In this document: in pieces, positions 9,186 through 16,283 of the stretch | Position numbering within the stretch: position 1 is the stretch's first letter | How the letters are laid out: every line of letters starts with the position of its first letter | NCBI GenBank assembly: GCA_021734805.1 | Contig: JAIPIG010000022.1 | Coordinates: 1 to 38,340, forward strand | Length of the DNA: 38,340 nt | Source: Simkaniaceae bacterium | GTDB taxonomy: Bacteria > Chlamydiota > Chlamydiia > Chlamydiales > JACRBE01 | Direction: 5' to 3' | Position numbers and translations under genes: made by a program | The notes under the pieces: generated by a model | Told to the model about the DNA's origin: nothing | Database searches by the model: none | What the model saw: the letters and a program-made list of their open reading frames with translations, nothing else

Positions 9186-9875
9186 CTATTCATGGGAGCG
9201 TTTTTTAAACCGATTAATAACTTCACAAAGCCTTGGATCCTCTACGAGATCAATAGCGTTGGAATACGTATCTGCAATGAGGCCCGGTTGATATTTAAAA
9301 CCAAGCTCTTTGTAGTTAATTTCATCAACACACTGCCATCTTTTCTTGAGATAGCAATCTTGAAGAGTACTAAATGTTGGTTTGTAGTCAATTGTTTCCC
9401 CATTTAATGTAATCGTTGGATTATGAGTCCAAGAGAGCATATAAAAAGGAGCGACTAAAACAAATTCGGAATATCCTTTATCAGCAGAGCTTGGAGTTTT
9501 TACAAAAGAATTAGAATAAGGTTCTATCTCCGAATATTTGCAACTGATTGTTCTTCCGGGAAGTCTGACTTTAATTTCCTTTGTTTTTTCTTCAACCTTT
9601 TCCTCCCATCTCAATCGATTAATTAAGGCCGTGGAATGTTGTTGCAAAATACGATATGCAATCTCTCGGATTGCCGGAGGTTCCTTTATATTAATCGCAT
9701 CTAGAATTGGGTAAATGACGCGATACGTATCAAAAGCAGAATCTTCATATCCGGTTAGTTTAGAAAAACTAAGAGAGCGAGCTTCGATCGATTTTGAATC
9801 AGCCGGTAAAGCGACTGAATACAAACTTTCTTCATATTCTTTCGTAAATGTGTATCCGTAAGGCCAAAGACTCAT
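9186..9875 (-). CDS. Hypothetical protein
   Basis: 229 residues, cytosolic by composition, with no signal peptide or membrane span. A very good Shine-Dalgarno (GGGGAGAAGG just before ATG) supports the start MSLWPYGYTF. The middle is charged and helical (RWEEKVEEKTKEIKVRLPG), followed by a more beta-like part (SEFVLVAPFYMLSWTHNPTI) and a C-terminal segment with Trp/Cys (KKRWQCVDEINYKELGFKY). I recognise no family. It sits in the repeat-rich stretch between the porin locus and the 10180 gene, so it may be accessory DNA, but the strong ribosome-binding site argues that it is expressed. Confidence 0.6.
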   Translation of the reverse strand: MSLWPYGYTFTKEYEESLYSVALPADSKSIEARSLSFSKLTGYEDSAFDTYRVIYPILDAINIKEPPAIREIAYRILQQHSTALINRLRWEEKVEEKTKEIKVRLPGRTISCKYSEIEPYSNSFVKTPSSADKGYSEFVLVAPFYMLSWTHNPTITLNGETIDYKPTFSTLQDCYLKKRWQCVDEINYKELGFKYQPGLIADTYSNAIDLVEDPRLCEVINRFKKRSHE

Positions 9876-10179
9876 ACCTTCTCCCCTTTTTTATGTACGG
9901 ATGTCAATATTAAATACTTTAATTTTTCAAATCAAGATTTGATTAAGAATATTGGCTTTCACTATCCGCCCCGGAAGCTCAGCCCCTAAAGGAATGAGAT
10001 TACGGCTTGCCCTCCGTTCAAGAATTATTTTTTACAAGCACTTAAAAATCAACGCCTTATATTACAGTAATAAGTGTTTTTATTATAAATATATAATAAC
10101 AAATACTTTAATAATTTTTGATTATTATAAAGTATGATATAATTGTTGTTTATACAATATTAATGTTGGTTAAATTATT
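9876..10179. other. AT-rich intergenic region with decayed repeat
   Basis: Holds no credible gene. It contains a partial, weaker copy (9945-9962) of the repeat seen at 9131-9179 and 21701-21750, and a very AT-rich tract at 10060-10179. A TATAAT hexamer at 10138-10143 is a possible -10 for the downstream gene, but I see no well-spaced -35. Confidence 0.5.
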
Positions 10180-11259
10180 ATGCATTTATCGCTTGATTTT
10201 AGAATCCCAAATCATGAATTAGACCGTACATTTTGTGGATCAGCTATTAACGGGATACGCCGTTATGTCACGTCTGCCGAACAATCGGCAACGGATCCGG
10301 TTACAACCAGCGCCCGAAGATTTTTTACCGGTATGTTGACAATCGCCGTTGGTATCGTTGGAACTCCGGTTGAATTCACCCTAAGAAGCGGTTATGGATT
10401 TGTTCAAACGCTCCTTTTTTGTGAAGCAAGACAAGGAAAATACGATATTGCCGACCACTATGCAGCAAACCTCAAAACGGAAGCAAAAACACTTTTAACA
10501 GTTGCAAAACTATGGGTATTCTTTTCCAATCCCTTCATTTTAGCTGCCTATATGATTGTCAATATGGCGCCGGATGCTTATCGTCTTCCACCTAAAGAAA
10601 CCGAGCAAGCTTCATTTTTTGACTCCACTCTAAATACGGATGGTTTAGAACAACGCAATGAGCTCACGCAATACTTACATAAAACGATCGTGAAGGATGC
10701 AAAAACTTATGTCTTAGCAAAACGAGTGTTTATGGGGGTTTCTCTTTATGCCATTGCTTCTGCATATTCAGTGATGAATTTGGGTGCACGACTCCTAACC
10801 CTTTCAACAAGCGCTCTAGCGCATCAAGTCACTCAATTTGCATTTATCCATTTAGAAAAACGATTCCTGACATACCGCAATGAGCAAGCAATGATCTTAT
10901 CAAAAGAGATCCTTCATTTAGGGTATTTATGGAACCCGGTAGGCTGTATTCCCCTCATCATGCAATATGCCTTTGATGATTTTTTTACCTCTCATGAAGT
11001 TACGAAGATTGAATTAGATACGGACATGAAAACACCCGCTATAGCAACTCCATCTAAAGATGATCCTACAGCCAATCCTTTTACGGAGGCAACCGGTATC
11101 GGAGCTTCAAGCAGAAACCCAATAGCGGCGCCTCAAGTTGAGCATTCAGAACCGACCGCAGATGCTACTCAAAATCGATCAAGACCGGCGGAATTTAATC
11201 CATTTGAATACTCAGGATTCGGTTTTGATGATCCACTTGCCGATGAGTTAAATCATTAA
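10180..11259 (+). CDS. Hypothetical multi-span protein with disordered tail
   Basis: 359 residues; I do not recognise the family. Hydrophobic segments lie at about 48-65 (FFTGMLTIAVGIVGTPVE), 108-130 (VAKLWVFFSNPFILAAYMIVNMA) and 183-206 (VFMGVSLYAIASAYSVMNLGARLL), with a weaker one near 250-262. From about residue 280 the tail is Pro/Thr/Ala-rich and looks unstructured (TPAIATPSKDDPTANPFTEA), ending in an acidic FGFDDPLADELNH. Hairpins of hydrophobic segments plus a soluble tail occur in chlamydial inclusion-membrane proteins, but they are also common elsewhere, so this is only a suggestion. The ribosome-binding site is weak and the upstream region is AT-rich. Confidence 0.6.
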   Translation: MHLSLDFRIPNHELDRTFCGSAINGIRRYVTSAEQSATDPVTTSARRFFTGMLTIAVGIVGTPVEFTLRSGYGFVQTLLFCEARQGKYDIADHYAANLKTEAKTLLTVAKLWVFFSNPFILAAYMIVNMAPDAYRLPPKETEQASFFDSTLNTDGLEQRNELTQYLHKTIVKDAKTYVLAKRVFMGVSLYAIASAYSVMNLGARLLTLSTSALAHQVTQFAFIHLEKRFLTYRNEQAMILSKEILHLGYLWNPVGCIPLIMQYAFDDFFTSHEVTKIELDTDMKTPAIATPSKDDPTANPFTEATGIGASSRNPIAAPQVEHSEPTADATQNRSRPAEFNPFEYSGFGFDDPLADELNH

Positions 11260-11289
11260 CCCCAATTCTTCAACTCATTTCGGCATTTT

Positions 11290-11880
11290 TTAGCTTTGGG
11301 CTTCTTTATAATTTCTAGCGACAAAGTCCCAACTCACCACATCCCAAAATTTTTCAATAAAATCAGGACGGCGATTGCGATAATCGATGTAGTAAGCATG
11401 CTCCCAAACATCAAGTGTCAAAATAGGCTCTTTTCCATGTTTAAGAGGGGTATCGGCATTGGAGAGCGGCATAATTTCGAGCTTTCCACTCTTATCCGCT
11501 GCGAGCCATGCCCAACCCGATCCGAAAAGTGTTGCAGCGGCCGTCGACATCTTTTCTTTAAACTCTTTTAATCCGCCAAAATCACGCTCGATAGCTCCTA
11601 ATAAATCTCCTTTTGGGTCTTTCCCCCCTGAAGGTGACATGCAATGCCAGAAAAAGGTGTGATTCCATGCCTGGGCTGCATTATTAAAAATGCCCCCCTG
11701 AGAAGAAATAACGAGCTCTTTTAAGGGCGTATCCGCCTCCGGCTTGCCCTCAACTAGAGAATTGAGCTTAGTAAAATAAGCTGCATGGTGCTTATTGTAA
11801 TGATAATGCATTTGCTCTTCAGATACGAAAGGAGCAAGAGCATTTAAATCATAGGGTAAATTAGGTAATTCATGTTTCAT
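11290..11880 (-). CDS. sodB: Superoxide dismutase, Fe/Mn family (probably Fe type)
   Basis: 196 residues; converts superoxide to hydrogen peroxide and oxygen in the cytosol. Metal ligands by family pattern: His27 (MHYHYNKHHAAY), His74 (AWNHTFFWH), Asp157 and His161 (DVWEHAYYIDYRNRRPDF). FNNAAQAWNH with Gln70 is the arrangement typical of iron enzymes; manganese enzymes usually carry Gly there and Gln later. Metal use cannot be fixed from sequence and the enzyme could be cambialistic. Classical Chlamydia call their homologue sodM. It is transcribed alone on the minus strand, divergent from the C39-like peptidase gene. Complete and normal in length. Confidence 0.93.
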   Translation of the reverse strand: MKHELPNLPYDLNALAPFVSEEQMHYHYNKHHAAYFTKLNSLVEGKPEADTPLKELVISSQGGIFNNAAQAWNHTFFWHCMSPSGGKDPKGDLLGAIERDFGGLKEFKEKMSTAAATLFGSGWAWLAADKSGKLEIMPLSNADTPLKHGKEPILTLDVWEHAYYIDYRNRRPDFIEKFWDVVSWDFVARNYKEAQS

Positions 11881-11979
11881 ATGACCTCCACAATGAAAAA
11901 ATAAAAAAACTAACTATAGCGATTCTTAAGATTCTCATGCAATCATAGACTTGTCCTTTGACAAAGCAAATGCTTTGAG

Positions 11980-11995
11980 TTATACCGGGAGTGAT
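11980..11995 (+). repeat. Solo end of the MITE-like element
   Basis: TTATACCGGGAGTGAT is identical to the first 16 bases of the element at 7782-7961. It is followed at once by ATACCGG, so TATACCGG occurs twice in 20 bases. It lies in the spacer between sod and the C39-like gene, about 25 bases upstream of the latter's ATG. No matching right end is seen nearby. Confidence 0.55.
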
Positions 11996-12019
11996 ATACC
12001 GGAATGAAAGGATCAAACC

Positions 12020-12478
12020 ATGTCAAAACCGATATTGCAAGAACACGGAATGGGATGTGGAGTTGCCTGTGTTGCATTTGCTTTAAAGACAACATATCAA
12101 AAAGCACTCAAGCTATTTGAAAACCCTGAAAACGCTTGGACAAAGGGTTATATATGCAGAGATATTATTCAAGCCCTTCACAAGGGAAAAAGAGAATACC
12201 GCCACTTTTGGTATCAGCTAAAACATGAGGAATTCACTAAGCAAACGGGTGTCATTGTCTATACAAAACGCAGCGAGAAATACCCTGCAGGCCACTATTT
12301 AATCAAAACAGAAAATGGGATGTGGATGAACCCTTGGTCAAATTTCCCTGTGATCCACCCATTAGAAGGTGCTTTTCAAAAACGGCTTCCCGGAGAGATC
12401 GGTTATATCATGATCCCTGTTGAACACCTCACTAACTCACCTCGCCGCAAAAAAATAATGGGTGAAGAAACAAAATAA
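12020..12478 (+). CDS. Small C39-like (papain-fold) cysteine peptidase
   Basis: 152 residues with no signal peptide or transport domain. QEHGMGCGVACVAFAL at residues 7-22 has the Gln and nucleophile Cys13 arrangement of peptidase family C39 (Q...CGxAC). GHYLI at 91-95 supplies His92 and MNPW at 103-106 the Asn/Asp position. Classical C39 domains remove leader peptides from bacteriocins inside ABC exporters; here the domain stands alone, as in many uncharacterised C39-like proteins. AAAGGA precedes the ATG. The GT25 glycosyltransferase gene starts 17 bases after the stop, so the two are probably co-transcribed. Role unknown; host-directed or envelope-directed proteolysis are both possible. Confidence 0.7.
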   Translation: MSKPILQEHGMGCGVACVAFALKTTYQKALKLFENPENAWTKGYICRDIIQALHKGKREYRHFWYQLKHEEFTKQTGVIVYTKRSEKYPAGHYLIKTENGMWMNPWSNFPVIHPLEGAFQKRLPGEIGYIMIPVEHLTNSPRRKKIMGEETK

Positions 12479-12495
12479 GTTGAAGAGAGCCATTT

Positions 12496-13155
12496 ATGAA
12501 AAAAGGACTTCATCGTTTCGATGCTATTCTCTATATCAATCTAGCCCACCGTCAAGACAGAAAAAAAAGAGTGCTGTCAAACTTGCAAAAAGCCAATGTC
12601 AATATGAAAAGAGTCATTCGAATTGATGCGTGTCCCGATGCCTTGAACGGACACCGTGGGTGCGCTTTAAGTCATATCAAAGCATTGCAATTTGCCATCA
12701 CTAAAAAATATCAAAATGCCTTAATTTTAGAAGATGACTTTGTCTTTCACAGTTCTTCTTCAGAAATTGAGCACTATGTTGAGACTTTCTTTGATCACTT
12801 CAAATCCAACTGGGATGTTTTTTTACTTTCCTCGAATGTTATCGAATATGAAGCAACATCCCATTCTAATATTAAACGCGTTTTGTGCGCTCAAACAGCG
12901 CATAGCTATGCCGTCAATCAGCATTATTTCCCTATTCTTCTAAAAAATTTCGAATTTGCTCTCTCTTTGATGAAAGATGACATTTTTTTCTTTCAAACAG
13001 GTGATAATACTCGTGCCATTGACCAAATATGGAAACTTTTACAACCCCATGGAAAATGGTATATTGGAGAAAAAACGATCGGAAAACAGGGGGCTTCTTT
13101 TAGTGATATCGAAATTGATCATATCAAACGCTTTATGCCCGAATGTTATTCTTAG
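12496..13155 (+). CDS. Glycosyltransferase family 25 protein
   Basis: 219 residues. GT25 enzymes add galactose or related sugars to lipooligosaccharide in bacteria. Conserved pieces are visible: INLAHRQDRKKR (14-25), NGHRGCALSH (51-60), and the acidic metal-binding motif ALILEDDFVF with Glu-Asp-Asp at 79-81. Length is slightly short but normal for compact GT25 proteins. No membrane span, so it should act at the cytosolic face. It follows the C39-like gene after 17 bases, and its 3' end overlaps the convergent MFS gene by 23 bases. The substrate (LPS or a protein) is not known. Confidence 0.85.
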   Translation: MKKGLHRFDAILYINLAHRQDRKKRVLSNLQKANVNMKRVIRIDACPDALNGHRGCALSHIKALQFAITKKYQNALILEDDFVFHSSSSEIEHYVETFFDHFKSNWDVFLLSSNVIEYEATSHSNIKRVLCAQTAHSYAVNQHYFPILLKNFEFALSLMKDDIFFFQTGDNTRAIDQIWKLLQPHGKWYIGEKTIGKQGASFSDIEIDHIKRFMPECYS

Positions 13156-14410
13156 CTAATGGATACTCAATGATAAGGTTTTTTTGATAAAAAATTAACC
13201 ATAGCAATGCTCCGAGATTAATGAATGCAATCGCTGCAAATGCGCTTTGATAGGCAATGATGGGATACTGCCCTATATCGCTACGAGTCCAACAAGAAAT
13301 AATTAGACCTATGACAACCTCTATTGCAAATCCCACTAAAAAGGCACATGTTTGCAAAAGCGTCGACAGATATTTAACTTCAATAGAGGGAAGCTCATTC
13401 AAACTTTCAATGACGATTCTTGCATTAACATGAAGACTAAACCCTAAAAAGAACCAAATCCCATTGGATTTGGCAACAACGGGAATTAGAATTAATCCCA
13501 AAATGAGAATAAAAAAACCGTATAATCCCACCCCTAAACCAAAAACGGAGATATGACAGCGCCGTGCACAATAAAGCCAGATGCGAAATGTGAGTTGACC
13601 AACCATGATTCCACCTGCCGATAGCGCTAAGACATACCCCAAATGCATGGGAGATTGACCAAGAGCGTTTGTCAACCACGGCCCGAGCCATAATCCTTGC
13701 AATGAAAGAAAAGAGCCACAAGCAATGACAACAGGGAACCCCGCTTTTTTAAATAAGGGCATTTGAAACAGTGCATACATGCGATCCCGTTGGTGTTGAT
13801 CAGTCACTTTTATCTTTGGAGCTTGCAATGTGTCAGATATCCAAACGGAAGCTAGTATGACTAAAACAATCAAAATAACCATCATGGCAAATATGAGTGA
13901 GCGCCACCCCCCATATTTGACGAGCATTTGCGCAGGAAAACTTGCAACAAAGGCGCCTAATCCAATACTTAGAAGCATGCTATGCTTTGAAAAGATCGGA
14001 GCAAAAGTCAAATGCCGTTTCATTGACCTTATCCCTATCATGATATAATTTCCTAGAGCGATGGCTAAAGTAAAACTAACTCCCATCATCGCCCTTCCAA
14101 GGGTCAATCCAAACCCCGTATTGGCAGAAGAAAAAATAAGAGCCCCTAAACTCCCGACTAGACCTAAGATAATGAGATAAAGCCGCGGTTGAATTTTAGA
14201 GACCAAAAGACTCAACGGAATTTGAAAAATACCTGCAAAAAACAAAAAGGAGGCCGACATAAACCCCAGCATTGCTGCATTCATATGAAAATCATCCATG
14301 AAAATAGGGGACAAAATGGCATTGATGAACCGCATCGCATACATTAATATAATGCATCCTAAAATAGGAACGAGGTAAAAAGAATTTGGGGACTTTTCAG
14401 ACTTTGGCAT
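13133..14410 (-). CDS. MFS-family membrane transporter
   Basis: 425 residues from ATG 14410; an in-frame GTG four codons upstream is possible. About twelve hydrophobic helices are spread over the length, with a charged loop between helices 6 and 7 (SDTLQAPKIKVTDQHQRDRMYALFQ). After helix 2 comes SLLVSKIQPRLYLIIL, in the place of the family's loop 2-3 motif. It is a secondary transporter; the substrate cannot be read from the sequence, although the layout resembles the uncharacterised nitrate/sugar-phosphate-like MFS proteins common in chlamydiae. It ends inside the GT25 gene (23-base convergent overlap). Confidence 0.85.
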   Translation of the reverse strand: MPKSEKSPNSFYLVPILGCIILMYAMRFINAILSPIFMDDFHMNAAMLGFMSASFLFFAGIFQIPLSLLVSKIQPRLYLIILGLVGSLGALIFSSANTGFGLTLGRAMMGVSFTLAIALGNYIMIGIRSMKRHLTFAPIFSKHSMLLSIGLGAFVASFPAQMLVKYGGWRSLIFAMMVILIVLVILASVWISDTLQAPKIKVTDQHQRDRMYALFQMPLFKKAGFPVVIACGSFLSLQGLWLGPWLTNALGQSPMHLGYVLALSAGGIMVGQLTFRIWLYCARRCHISVFGLGVGLYGFFILILGLILIPVVAKSNGIWFFLGFSLHVNARIVIESLNELPSIEVKYLSTLLQTCAFLVGFAIEVVIGLIISCWTRSDIGQYPIIAYQSAFAAIAFINLGALLWLIFYQKNLIIEYPLAKNNIRA

Positions 14411-14599
14411 ACTCCGGCACACAAATAAATTTTGTTATGACCCTATCACGAGACCGATAAAAAATGGGAATCTTTTTTTAAACGCGGAGAAAAACTTAAA
14501 TGAAAGGAAGTGGTATGCCTCCGGCAATTGGCTTGACTCAAATGTAAATCAATCATAAGTAAGAGCTTCATTCTCGACTAACATAATTATAGGCTCTCA

Positions 14600-15313
14600 A
14601 TGAAAGATTTTCATCTAGTTTATTATTCTTTTATTCCATTAGCATTCAGTGTTTTAGGAAGCATTCTTTCCCTTTCAACTCGGATTAATCAGCGATTTTC
14701 CTCATACCTACAATATTTTGTAGCCGGAATTATTATTGCCGCTATTTCAACTGAACTACTCCCTGAAATTTTACCAACAGATCGACCCGTCTCGATTAGC
14801 ATTGGATTTGCTCTTGGTGTTTTCGTGATGATAGCGCTTCATGCTCTCGTTCATTTTTTGTCGAGAACGGGAAAACACCATGTTTTACCGTTGGGCTTAA
14901 TTTTCGCATCAGCACTTGATCTCTTTATCGATGGTCTTTTAATCGGTATTTCGTTCATCGCCGGGCTCCACAGTGGGGTTATTGTTGCCATTTCTTTGAG
15001 CTTTTGTGCCTTTTTTCTCTCTGCTTCCGTGGCATCGACACTCAAAAGAAGTTCGATTTCTTGGCTAGCGCAATTACTTGTCTTAACCATAATGGCAACG
15101 GCTCTCCCTATCGGCTGCTTTTTTGGATTGGAAGTGATTCGGCTTTTCCAAACCCAATTAATGGTTGAAATTTTGGCATTTGGAGTTTCCGCCCTCTTAT
15201 TCCTAAGTATAGAAGAATTTCTCTCTCAGGCATATAAAACGCGAAAATACTTTCTTTCGCCCATTCTCTTTTTTTTAGGCTTTTGGATCATCCTGATTCT
15301 AAAAATCATTTAA
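14600..15313 (+). CDS. ZIP-like metal permease
   Basis: 237 residues, about eight predicted membrane helices. FVAGIIIAAISTELLPEIL (about 40-58) and ALDLFIDGLLIGISF resemble ZIP helices 2 and 4. The canonical helix-4 motif HNxPEG reads DLFIDG here and the helix-5 HExxH is absent (SFCAFFLSAS). Acidic residues are therefore kept but the usual metal-binding His pair is missing, which makes the transported ion uncertain. ZIP proteins normally bring zinc, iron or manganese into the cytosol. No clear Shine-Dalgarno is seen before the ATG. The stop overlaps the aldo/keto reductase stop by 4 bases on the opposite strand. Confidence 0.65.
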   Translation: MKDFHLVYYSFIPLAFSVLGSILSLSTRINQRFSSYLQYFVAGIIIAAISTELLPEILPTDRPVSISIGFALGVFVMIALHALVHFLSRTGKHHVLPLGLIFASALDLFIDGLLIGISFIAGLHSGVIVAISLSFCAFFLSASVASTLKRSSISWLAQLLVLTIMATALPIGCFFGLEVIRLFQTQLMVEILAFGVSALLFLSIEEFLSQAYKTRKYFLSPILFFLGFWIILILKII

Positions 15314-16155
15314 TAATCAAAATCAAAATACTCGGAGGTACAATAGCGTTGATTGCGGTTCAGCCCTTCAAGGAGCACCATATCAGCCGGCTGCAGAGTA
15401 AAATCAAATACGTTCCAATTTTCCCTTAAATGCGCTTCACTCACAGCTTTTGGAATGGCAGAGATATTTTTCTGAATCAACCATCTTAAAATCACTTGGG
15501 CTCCACTTTTATTGTATTTTTCGCCTATCTTTTTAAAAATTGACTCATGTACCATTTCTCCCTTTCCCAAAGGACGATATGCCGTGAGATGGATCCCATT
15601 TGCTTTACAAAACCGATGTAATTCCTTTTGATTTAAGTAAGGATGAAATTCGACTTGGTTCACTTCAATGGCATCAATCCCCCATTGAAGTGCATCATTT
15701 AAGTGATGAATCGTGCAGTTGCTCACCCCGATAACTCTAACCCATCCCCTCTCTTTAGCTTCTATCAACTTAAGTAAAATATCGCGCATTGGTAATTCTC
15801 GATGAGGCTCGTGCAACAAAAGCAAATCGAGATAGTGCGTTTGTAATTCATTTAGAATCTGTTCAATTTCCGTTGACAAATCATCAACATGAAACGTGTC
15901 TCTTCCTCGCATTGAAATTTTTGATGTCAAAAAAAGCTCGCTGCGCGGGTATCCTTTCAGAGCCTTTCCAATCGCAGACTGATTGTGGTAAATCTATGCC
16001 GTATCAAAATGGCGATAACCAACGCGCAAGGCCTTTGCAATCATATCACTGCATTCTTGGCCTTGAAGTGGATAAGTTCCCGCACCAATGAGCGGCATTC
16101 TTACTCCATTTTTTAATCGAATCGTTGGTGATAAAAATGTCGAGGATTGTGTCAT
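15310..16155 (-). pseudogene. Aldo/keto reductase interrupted by one amber codon
   Basis: From ATG 16155 the frame reads MTQSSTFLSPTIRLKNGVRM, then ...GYRHFDTA, TAG (codon 54, bases 15994-15996), IYHNQ, and continues without another stop to 15310: 281 codons, full family length. AKRs reduce aldehydes and ketones with NADPH. The catalytic Asp51 and Tyr56 lie on either side of the stop; Lys (LTSK) and His (LLLLHEP) follow, as do GVSN and the C-terminal NADPH-binding region (AIPKAV). The expected residue at codon 54 is Gln or Glu, each one base from TAG. Either a recent nonsense mutation, a sequencing error or read-through. A product from a downstream start would lack the catalytic Asp and Tyr. 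Confidence 0.88.
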
Positions 16156-16283
16156 AAAAGCACCGGAAAAAAGAATCTCTTGAACTAACGTTAAAAATAT
16201 GATTTAAATAAGAGCATACTGATTCTTCAATTTATTTCGGTATCTGTCTATAAAAGTAAAAAATAGGATAGGCTTCATTATCT

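Noticed and set aside
9952-10137. 61-codon open frame upstream of the 10180 gene
   Set aside because: It covers a decayed repeat and an AT-rich tract and has no ribosome-binding site.
7719-10180. Possible CRISPR array
   Set aside because: The repeats here are two-armed or dispersed; no regular repeat-spacer pattern exists, and no cas gene was seen in the window.
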